Positions 1 to 5,062 of a stretch of 5,062 nucleotides of DNA are shown in pieces. The stretch is from Flavobacterium sp. (GTDB lineage: Bacteria > Bacteroidota > Bacteroidia > Flavobacteriales > Flavobacteriaceae), in assembly GCF_003525665.1 (NCBI RefSeq), contig NZ_DQDX01000108.1:16840-21901 (forward strand), given 5' to 3'. The position numbers and the translations under genes are program-made. The notes below the pieces were generated by a model that saw nothing but the letters and a program-made list of their open reading frames with translations, was not told the origin of the DNA and made no database searches. Positions within the stretch are counted from its first letter, which is position 1. Each line of letters starts with the position of its first letter.

Positions 1-50
1 TTTATGGAGTTTTATCAAATCAGTAAATTCAAATATAGCCAATTTTATGA

Positions 51-77
51 AATAAAAAATCCCGACAACAATCGGGA
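51..77 (-). terminator. Rho-independent terminator of the saccharopine dehydrogenase-like gene
   Basis: Read on the minus strand, a perfect 6-bp stem (TCCCGA / TCGGGA, arms at 72-77 and 60-65) closes a 6-nt loop. It is followed at once by six U residues (54-59) and further AU-rich sequence. The hairpin starts 41 nt past the stop codon at 119-121, so it ends the minus-strand transcript. On the plus strand the stem is followed by ACTTTACTTTAC, a much poorer U tract, so efficient two-way termination is less likely. Confidence 0.85.
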
Positions 78-118
78 CTTTACTTTACTATAATGAAATG
101 ATGGTAAAATAAAAGAAT

Positions 119-1321
119 CTATTTTCCATCAACATAATCTTGTAAATACTTAAATCTTTCAGTTAACTGACCGTTTTCTGTCATTTTTGCACGTTGTAAA
201 ATTCCGTCTTTATCGTTGTTGAAAAAAGCTGGAATTACATGTTGCATAAACATTTCTCCAAAACCTTCACTAGCGTCTTTTGGCAATTCGCAAGGCAAAT
301 TATCCACAGACATTACCATAATTGAACCTGGATGTGTAAAAGGAACTTCTTTATTTTCACCTGCCAAATATCCAAAAAACGGATCGGCAATAGTCGATGC
401 TTTGATTGTACAAGCAATTGGTCCATCAACATCACATGAAATATCAGCAACAACTTGAATTTTGTTTTTTGCAGAAACCAACATTTCACGAGTTAAAATA
501 TCGGGTGCATTGTTACCGTGAAAATGTCCGGCCATGAAAATATCGGCAACTTGCGAAAAGCGCTCGAAATCTGATGTATATTCTTGCGGATTTTTATAGA
601 AATCGGTATTGTCTAAAACTTGTCCGTCTAATCGTTTGTTATAATCAAGAACATCAATTTGAGTATAAACTGGTTCCGAATATTTTTTTGTTAAAAAATC
701 GTCGACTTGAACTTCTTTAATTTTCATTCCGTCAAGAATTTCTTTTGCGCCCATTCCTACTTTTCCGTGACCTGTAAGTACAATTTTAATATTAGGTAGC
801 GTTTGCCTTCTTAATCGAACAATTAAATCGTCTTTACTTTTTAAAGTTTCTGCTTTTGGCAAATTAAACAACTCATATTTAATTCCGAAACCTCTAAAAC
901 CGTTGTAAGCACCAACAATTCCGGCATATCTTCCAAAACCAATAAGACGTTTATTTTTGGCATCTACAATCGTCTCATGATCATATAGTTCAATATTTTT
1001 CTCTAAAATCGCTTGTAATAATTTTCTATTATAGGGCTGAAATTTAATTGTATGCGAAAAGAAAAAATATTTTTTATTCGGAATTAATGCATCAACCGGG
1101 ATTTCTTTTACACCAAACAACACATCACAATCAGTCATATCTGTTGCAACTTCTAAACCTAAATTAGAATATTCTTCATCAGAAAAAACTCTAATGTCAG
1201 AACTTTCAACTTTGATTTCAGCTTCTGGATGCTCTATTTTTAATCGAACTAATTCTTCTGGAGTAAAAACGACTCTTCTATCTGGTGGATTTTTTCTTTC
1301 TTTAACGATTCCGAACTTCAT
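119..1321 (-). CDS. NAD(P)-dependent saccharopine dehydrogenase / lysine-ketoglutarate reductase family protein
   Basis: A 400-residue, probably cytoplasmic oxidoreductase of the alanine dehydrogenase/transhydrogenase-like fold. Members reversibly join or split an amino acid and a 2-oxo acid through a secondary amine, using NAD(P)H. Visible landmarks match yeast Lys1 as I recall it: R16 in RRVVFTP (substrate arginine), K72 in GVKEIP and H90 in FSHTIK (the Lys/His catalytic pair), K93, the GFGRYAGIVGA segment at 128-138, and a glycine-rich nucleotide loop GHGKVGMGA at 184-192. The C-terminal half (VADISCDVDGPI at 291-302, SVDNLPCELPKDASEGFGEM at 338-357) looks closer to the lysine-ketoglutarate reductase half of animal AASS, including a segment near 224-256 that is longer than in Lys1. 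No saccharopine-oxidising second domain is present. Length is normal for a stand-alone enzyme and the TAG stop is followed by a terminator. It is a single-gene unit. The true substrate is uncertain: databases often call such proteins alanine dehydrogenase or NAD(P)-dependent oxidoreductase. Confidence 0.88.
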   Translation of the reverse strand: MKFGIVKERKNPPDRRVVFTPEELVRLKIEHPEAEIKVESSDIRVFSDEEYSNLGLEVATDMTDCDVLFGVKEIPVDALIPNKKYFFFSHTIKFQPYNRKLLQAILEKNIELYDHETIVDAKNKRLIGFGRYAGIVGAYNGFRGFGIKYELFNLPKAETLKSKDDLIVRLRRQTLPNIKIVLTGHGKVGMGAKEILDGMKIKEVQVDDFLTKKYSEPVYTQIDVLDYNKRLDGQVLDNTDFYKNPQEYTSDFERFSQVADIFMAGHFHGNNAPDILTREMLVSAKNKIQVVADISCDVDGPIACTIKASTIADPFFGYLAGENKEVPFTHPGSIMVMSVDNLPCELPKDASEGFGEMFMQHVIPAFFNNDKDGILQRAKMTENGQLTERFKYLQDYVDGK

Positions 1322-1344
1322 GATATGCTATTTTTATTGCGCTT

Positions 1345-1375
1345 CAAAAGTAGCATTAACGAAAACGTTTTCAAA
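1345..1375 (-). promoter_or_regulatory. Bacteroidota-type promoter for the saccharopine dehydrogenase-like gene
   Basis: On the minus strand a -33 box TTTG (1372-1375) is separated by 19 nt from a perfect -7 box TACTTTTG (1345-1352, consensus TAnnTTTG). This fits the primary-sigma promoter of Bacteroidota. Transcription would start about 7 nt further on, giving a short leader of roughly 15-20 nt before the ATG at 1319-1321. The leader has no Shine-Dalgarno sequence, as usual in this phylum. Confidence 0.65.
1361..1372. promoter_or_regulatory. Perfect 12-bp palindrome in promoter spacer, possible operator
   Basis: GAAAACGTTTTC is its own reverse complement. It fills the right part of the spacer of the minus-strand promoter and touches its -33 box. 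The central CG flanked by A and T runs resembles operators of LacI-family regulators. A protein bound here would block the minus-strand gene. No regulator gene is present in the window, so the binder is unknown, and AT-rich DNA can form such palindromes by chance. Confidence 0.4.
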
Positions 1376-1401
1376 ACTTTTAACCTAAAATTAAATTTAT
1401 G

Positions 1402-1425
1402 ATTATTTGCTGAATTTCAAATAAT
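1402..1425. repeat. 8-bp perfect inverted repeat in the divergent intergenic region
   Basis: ATTATTTG (1402-1409) and CAAATAAT (1418-1425) are exact reverse complements around an 8-base loop. No U tract follows on either strand, so it is not a standard terminator. It lies between the two divergent promoters, about 27 bp upstream of the minus-strand -33 box and 49 bp upstream of the plus-strand one. That position could suit a regulator site, but the arms are AT-rich and function is unproven. Confidence 0.35.
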
Positions 1426-1473
1426 TGCAAGAAACTGTTGATAATTTTATAATTATTATAACATTTTGTTCCA

Positions 1474-1502
1474 TTTGTTTGATTTATTGTTTTATATATT
1501 TG
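1474..1502 (+). promoter_or_regulatory. Bacteroidota-type promoter for the lipoprotein serine hydrolase
   Basis: A TTTG -33 box (1474-1477), a 17-nt spacer and a perfect -7 box TATATTTG (1495-1502) match the Bacteroidota consensus TTTG/TAnnTTTG. The predicted start lies near 1508-1510, leaving only about 12-14 nt before the ATG at 1522. A second TTTG at 1478-1481 would give a spacer of 13 nt, which is too short. The leader carries no Shine-Dalgarno sequence. Confidence 0.6.
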
Positions 1503-1521
1503 TTTTCCAACCAAAATACTA

Positions 1522-2727
1522 ATGACTCCAATTCGATTACCAAAATACTTACTTTTTACACTTACTTTTTTGCTTCTATTTAGCTGTAAAAATGATGATA
1601 AAAACACAAAATCCTCCAAAAGAAAAAGCGATTTAGAATATGCAATGCTTCCTTTAGAAGATTCATTGCCGAGACTTTCTGCAACTTATACTACTACCAA
1701 AAAAAGACAAATTGAAGGTTTTTTCGAAAACAATTTCGGAAGAGGTTTTGAAAATGTAAGTTTTCTAGTGGCTAAAAACGGCCAAATCATTTATGAAAAA
1801 TACGATGGTTATGCAGATAAAGAAAATAATATTTTAAACTCGCCAGAAACTCCGCTTCATATTGCTTCTGTAACAAAAGTGCTTACTGCTGCTGCCATTT
1901 TAAAATTAATCGATGCAAAAAAAATTAGTTTAGACCAAAAGTTAACAACACTATTTGAAGGTTTTCCGTATCCAGATGTAACGATAAGAACACTTTTAAA
2001 CCACAGAAGCGGCATGAAAAAATACAATTATTTTTGCGATGATAAAGCTATTTGGGGAAGAGATAAAACGTTAACGAATACCGATTTATTAAACGTAATT
2101 ATCACAAAAGACATAAAATTAGAAACAAAAACCGACACTCATTTTAGTTACAACAACACCAATTATGCTTTACTAGCTTTAATAATTGAAAAAGTGACCA
2201 AAATGAAATATGCTGAGGCGATGAAGAAAATAATTTTCGAACCTTTAGACATGAAAAATACTTTTGTTTTTGACGAAAATACACCAAAGGAAAAAGCAAC
2301 GCCATCGTACAAATACAACTATGTAAAATATCCTTTTGATTTTTTGGATGCGGTTTATGGCGATAAAAATATTTATTCTACACCTCGCGATTTATTAAAA
2401 TTTGATTTGGCTAGAAATTCGCCCGATTTTATAAGTAAGAAATTAGCCGACCAAGTTTTTAAAGGTTACAGTTATGAAAGTCGAGGCGAGAAAAATTACG
2501 GATTAGGAATAAGAATGCGCGAATGGGAAACTGGTCAAAAGCTGTTTTATCACAACGGTTGGTGGCATGGAAATACTTCAAGTTACATCAATTTACGAAA
2601 AGAAAATACAGTAATTATTGCGCTTTCTAATAAATTTACTCGCCAAACTTTTCAGATGAAACGACTGTCGGCTTTGTTTGGAGATTATCCATTTACACTA
2701 AAAGATACCACATCTAAAGACGAATAA
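1522..2727 (+). CDS. Lipoprotein serine hydrolase, class C beta-lactamase/penicillin-binding-protein family
   Basis: A 401-residue exported serine hydrolase of the beta-lactamase family (the PF00144 fold). An N-terminal hydrophobic stretch (about 9-20) ends in lipobox L19-F20-S21-C22, so the mature protein should be lipid-anchored at C22. The next residues, KNDDK, form an acidic patch like the Bacteroidota export signal that sends lipoproteins to the cell surface. Catalytic motifs are all present: S116-V-T-K119 (nucleophile Ser116, base Lys119), Y210-N-N212 (the YxN motif) and H344-N-G346 in place of the KTG of true beta-lactamases. The family's LLNHRSGM segment lies at 158-165. HxG versions are typical of esterases, DD-peptidases and D-amino-acid peptidases, so antibiotic hydrolysis should not be assumed. 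The ATG at 1522 is chosen because it gives a complete signal peptide right behind a promoter. The substrate cannot be read from the sequence. It appears to be a single-gene unit. Confidence 0.9.
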   Translation: MTPIRLPKYLLFTLTFLLLFSCKNDDKNTKSSKRKSDLEYAMLPLEDSLPRLSATYTTTKKRQIEGFFENNFGRGFENVSFLVAKNGQIIYEKYDGYADKENNILNSPETPLHIASVTKVLTAAAILKLIDAKKISLDQKLTTLFEGFPYPDVTIRTLLNHRSGMKKYNYFCDDKAIWGRDKTLTNTDLLNVIITKDIKLETKTDTHFSYNNTNYALLALIIEKVTKMKYAEAMKKIIFEPLDMKNTFVFDENTPKEKATPSYKYNYVKYPFDFLDAVYGDKNIYSTPRDLLKFDLARNSPDFISKKLADQVFKGYSYESRGEKNYGLGIRMREWETGQKLFYHNGWWHGNTSSYINLRKENTVIIALSNKFTRQTFQMKRLSALFGDYPFTLKDTTSKDE

Positions 2728-2730
2728 TTA

Positions 2731-2769
2731 TTGGCAACAAATTCTTTAAGTGATAGGTTTTTGTGCCAA
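2731..2769. other. Imperfect hairpin downstream of the serine hydrolase gene
   Basis: TTGGCA (2731-2736) pairs with TGCCAA (2764-2769). After one bulged A, CAAA (2738-2741) pairs with TTTG (2760-2763), leaving an 18-nt loop. It begins 3 nt after the TAA stop, so it may protect or end the hydrolase mRNA. It is not a standard terminator: on the plus strand it is followed by a run of A, not U. Confidence 0.35.
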
Positions 2770-2785
2770 AAAAAATGTATTTTTG
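2760..2785 (+). promoter_or_regulatory. Candidate Bacteroidota-type promoter for the BatA-like gene
   Basis: TATTTTTG (2778-2785) is a perfect TAnnTTTG -7 box. The nearest -33-like TTTG is at 2760-2763, with a spacer of only 14 nt, shorter than the usual 17-23, so the -33 assignment is weak. Transcription would start near 2792, giving a leader of about 55 nt before the ATG at 2848. A promoter here would make the BatA-like gene and its downstream partner independent of the hydrolase gene. Confidence 0.45.
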
Positions 2786-2847
2786 ACAATTGAAAAAACA
2801 ACCCAAAGTATCCAAAATATACACCTGTGAAGTAAATCTTTGTAAGA

Positions 2848-4776
2848 ATGCAATTTAAACACCCAGAAATTCTCTACTTCCTATTTTTATTGGTAATTCC
2901 AATTCTGGTTCATCTTTTTCAATTACGTAAATTTAAAACCGAATATTTCACGAACGTAAAATTCCTAAAGGAACTTGCTATTCAAACGCGTAAAAGTTCA
3001 AAACTTAAAAAATATTTATTGCTTGCTACACGATTATTGTTGTTGGCCTTTCTAATATTAGCTTTCGCTCAACCTTTTTTTAAAGCCAAAGACAGTAAAA
3101 ATGCAACGAACGAATTGTACATCATTTTAGACAATTCTTTTAGCATGCAAGCCAAAGGTAAAAAAGGCGAATTACTGAAACGAGCTGTTCAGGATTTACT
3201 TGAAAACACTCCAGAAAATGCCAATTTTTCTTTAATAACTTGTTCAGATAATTATTGGAATACCGACATTAAATCGATTCAAAAAGAACTTCAAAATTTA
3301 AAATACAGTGCATCTCCTTTTCAATTGGATAATCTTTTAGCGAAAATTAAAGCGCACAAATCGGCATTTGACAAAGATATTGTTGTGATTACAGATGCCG
3401 TTGGATTACAACCTAATCAGCTAAAAAATAGTAAAGACGACAAGAATTTATATTTCATAATTCCCGAAGCCGAAAAAACCGATAATATTGCAATTGACAG
3501 TGTTTATGTGAATCAGGTTTTAGATAATTTTTATGAAATTGGAGTAAAACTCGATGCTTTTGGAGAAGATTTTAAGGATATTCCAATTGCACTTTACAAC
3601 AATAACAAATTGACTGCTAAAACCTTAGTTAATTTTGAATCAAAAAATAAAACTATTAATTTTACTATTCCGAAAGAAGATTTTCATGGTTATGTAACCA
3701 TTTCTGATAACGGATTGGAATATGACAACAACTATTATTTTAGTATTTCAAAACCCGAAAAAAGCAATGTAATAAGTATTGGTGAAGTTGAAAAAAGTAA
3801 TTTTTTATCAAGAATTTATACTTCGGATGAATTTAATTATTCTAATTTTTCATTGCAAACATTAGATTATAATTTGATTGACAAACAAGATGCAATTGTT
3901 TTAAATGAGTTGAAAGAAATTCCGCAAGCGTTGCAAACAACCTTGAAATCATTTGTAGAAAAAGGCGGAAATGTAATATTAATTCCGAGTTCAGAAAGTT
4001 CGACATCAAACTTAAATAGTTTCCTTGCTAATTTTGGAGCATTCAAATTTAATGAGTTAGGAACTACTGAAAAGATGATTACCAAAATCAATTTTAGTCA
4101 TCCTTTATTTAGTGGTGTTTTCGAGAAAAAAGTAGATAATTTTCAATATCCAAATACAAAAAAATCATTCGAAATAAATAATTCAGCGCCAATGGTTTTG
4201 GGTTACAGCGATCAAACGCCTTTTTTAAGTGCTATTCAAAATAGTGTTTCCTCAGTTTATGTATTTGCTGGAGAAATCAATAAAGTGAACAGTAATTTTC
4301 AGAATTCGCCAATTATTGTTCCAACGTTTTATAACATGGCTCAAAATGCTCAGAAAGCTGGAATTAACGCCACAATTATTGGAGAAAGCAAACCATTAAT
4401 TATGGAAACTTTATTGAGTAAAGACGAAATTGTTAATGTAAAAAACGCAACAGAAAGCTTTATTCCTGTACAACAAATACTGAACAATAAAGTTAAACTA
4501 ACGTTCAATGATAATCCGAAAGACGCCGGAAATTTTGGTGTTTTTAACAACGATAAATTAGAAGAAAACATAAGTTTTAATTACAATAGAACCGAAAGTA
4601 ATTTAACGAATGCCAATCCCGATGCAGCAAGTGATTTTAAAGAAATAAGCAACGTAGATTCTTTATTTGACACTTTACAAACCAACAGAACCGACAATCA
4701 GATTTGGAAATGGTTTGTTATTTTAGCACTACTTTTTGTTGCATTGGAAGTTTTAATTCAAAAATTTGTAAAATGA
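2848..4776 (+). CDS. BatA domain / von Willebrand A domain membrane protein
   Basis: A 642-residue inner-membrane protein. The N-terminus is a BatA-type module with two membrane helices (about 8-23 and 57-74) joined by a basic loop. A von Willebrand A domain follows (about 89-205), with an intact metal-site motif D95-N-S97-F-S99 and the later ITDA aspartate D183, so it should bind a divalent metal and a protein partner. The middle (about 220-300) looks like a beta-rich segment. Residues about 346-380 (a beta strand, a helix, then EKGGNVILIP) resemble the glutamine-amidotransferase-like fold often seen in these proteins, with no catalytic triad that I can recognise. A final helix (about 622-637) anchors a short KFVK tail. 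This is about twice the length of classical BatA/BatB of the aerotolerance operons, and no MoxR ATPase or other bat gene is in view. It overlaps the next gene by ATGA, indicating translational coupling. The precise role is unknown: family membership is firm, function is not. Confidence 0.88.
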   Translation: MQFKHPEILYFLFLLVIPILVHLFQLRKFKTEYFTNVKFLKELAIQTRKSSKLKKYLLLATRLLLLAFLILAFAQPFFKAKDSKNATNELYIILDNSFSMQAKGKKGELLKRAVQDLLENTPENANFSLITCSDNYWNTDIKSIQKELQNLKYSASPFQLDNLLAKIKAHKSAFDKDIVVITDAVGLQPNQLKNSKDDKNLYFIIPEAEKTDNIAIDSVYVNQVLDNFYEIGVKLDAFGEDFKDIPIALYNNNKLTAKTLVNFESKNKTINFTIPKEDFHGYVTISDNGLEYDNNYYFSISKPEKSNVISIGEVEKSNFLSRIYTSDEFNYSNFSLQTLDYNLIDKQDAIVLNELKEIPQALQTTLKSFVEKGGNVILIPSSESSTSNLNSFLANFGAFKFNELGTTEKMITKINFSHPLFSGVFEKKVDNFQYPNTKKSFEINNSAPMVLGYSDQTPFLSAIQNSVSSVYVFAGEINKVNSNFQNSPIIVPTFYNMAQNAQKAGINATIIGESKPLIMETLLSKDEIVNVKNATESFIPVQQILNNKVKLTFNDNPKDAGNFGVFNNDKLEENISFNYNRTESNLTNANPDAASDFKEISNVDSLFDTLQTNRTDNQIWKWFVILALLFVALEVLIQKFVK

Positions 4777-5062
4777 AAATAATCATCAGAGAAGCCAAGA
4801 TTATAGACCCAAAAAGTCCGTTTCACAACCAAGTGGTTGATGTACAAATCAACAATGGAACTATAGAAAAGATAGGTCAAAACCTTTCAAAAGCTGATGA
4901 TTTTGAAGAACTAAAGCAATCCGATTTATTGATTTCTCAAGGTTGGTTTGACAGCAGCGTTTCACTTGGCGAACCAGGATTTGAAGACCGAGAAACTATA
5001 GAAAACGGATTGAATGTTGCTGCAAAAAGTGGCTTCACAGGAATTGCACTTCAACCCAATTC
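4773..5062 (+). CDS. Dihydroorotase-like amidohydrolase, N-terminal part, probably catalytically inactive
   Basis: The first 96 codons of a gene cut by the window end. Start is the ATG that overlaps the preceding TGA (ATGA). It opens with the small beta-sandwich typical of amidohydrolases (KIIIREAKIIDPKSPFHNQ, then VVDVQINNGTIEKIGQNL), then enters the barrel at SQGWFDSSVSLGEPGFEDRE (residues 55-74), followed by TIENGLNVAAKSGFTGIALQPN in the dihydroorotase pattern. Working class I dihydroorotases have DxHxHLREPG at this point, where the two His bind metal and the Arg binds the substrate carboxylate. Here the residues are D60, S62, S64 and G66, so all three key side chains are lost, while P68, G69 and N96 remain. 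This resembles non-catalytic homologues such as the PyrC' partner of aspartate transcarbamoylase in Pseudomonas. The open frame, the conserved surroundings and the coupled start argue against decay. Later ligands lie outside the window. Confidence 0.85.
   Translation, partial: MKIIIREAKIIDPKSPFHNQVVDVQINNGTIEKIGQNLSKADDFEELKQSDLLISQGWFDSSVSLGEPGFEDRETIENGLNVAAKSGFTGIALQPN

Noticed and set aside
1..93. Open plus-strand frames at the left edge that could be the tail of an upstream gene (ending at 53-55 or 91-93)
   Set aside because: Too short and of no recognisable protein family. The longer one runs through the minus-strand terminator stem. Three different frames are equally possible, so no call is supported.
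1380..1619. 79-codon minus-strand open frame between the divergent genes
   Set aside because: It covers the start and signal peptide of the serine hydrolase and both promoter regions, and resembles no known protein. It is a chance frame in AT-rich DNA.
1522..2727. Antibiotic-resistance beta-lactamase
   Set aside because: The fold and SxxK/YxN motifs fit, but the third motif is HNG rather than KTG, and the lipoprotein form suits a broad peptidase/esterase group. Resistance cannot be claimed.
2731..2775. Sigma-54 promoter (TTGGCA on the plus strand or TTGGCAC on the minus strand)
   Set aside because: Neither strand has the required GC about 10 bases after the GG, so only half the signature is present. 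The bases are better explained as hairpin arms.
2835..2842. AATCTTTG as a -7 promoter box just before the BatA-like start
   Set aside because: It mismatches the first consensus base, has no TTTG at the right distance upstream, and would start transcription at about the ATG. The perfect box at 2778-2785 is a better candidate.
3867..4571. Minus-strand open frames of 73-74 codons inside the BatA-like gene
   Set aside because: Antisense shadows of a well-supported coding frame, with no family similarity or start context of their own.

Overview
The window is AT-rich (about two-thirds A+T by eye) and looks like chromosome from a member of the Bacteroidota, most likely class Flavobacteriia. Four things point there. 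The promoters match the Bacteroidota pattern (TTTG, about 17-19 nt, TAnnTTTG) and there are no Shine-Dalgarno sequences. The lipoprotein signal has an acidic patch just after the lipid-anchor cysteine. One gene encodes a long BatA-type protein of a kind I recall from flavobacteria. That gene is followed by a dihydroorotase-like gene. I see no mobile element, CRISPR array, rRNA or tRNA.

Layout: positions 1-50 hold nothing I can assign. A clear Rho-independent terminator on the minus strand (51-77) ends a minus-strand gene (119-1321) for a 400-residue NAD(P)-dependent enzyme of the saccharopine dehydrogenase (lysine-forming)/lysine-ketoglutarate reductase family. A 200-base divergent intergenic region (1322-1521) carries a good promoter for each direction, a perfect 12-base palindrome inside the minus-strand promoter, and an 8+8-base inverted repeat. 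On the plus strand, 1522-2727 encodes a lipoprotein serine hydrolase of the class C beta-lactamase/penicillin-binding-protein fold. A 120-base gap with an imperfect hairpin and a likely promoter follows. Then 2848-4776 encodes a 642-residue membrane protein with an N-terminal BatA region, a von Willebrand A domain and a C-terminal membrane anchor. It overlaps by four bases (ATGA) the start of a dihydroorotase-like gene that runs off the window at 5062.

How the genes work together: the first two are separate units fired from a shared divergent promoter region, with no evident metabolic link. The last two are translationally coupled and probably act or are made together, but the link between a BatA-type protein and a dihydroorotase-like protein is not explained by known biochemistry. 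The most interesting point is that the dihydroorotase-like product lacks both histidines of the HxH metal-binding motif and the substrate-binding arginine next to them. It therefore looks like a non-catalytic homologue rather than the working pyrimidine enzyme.
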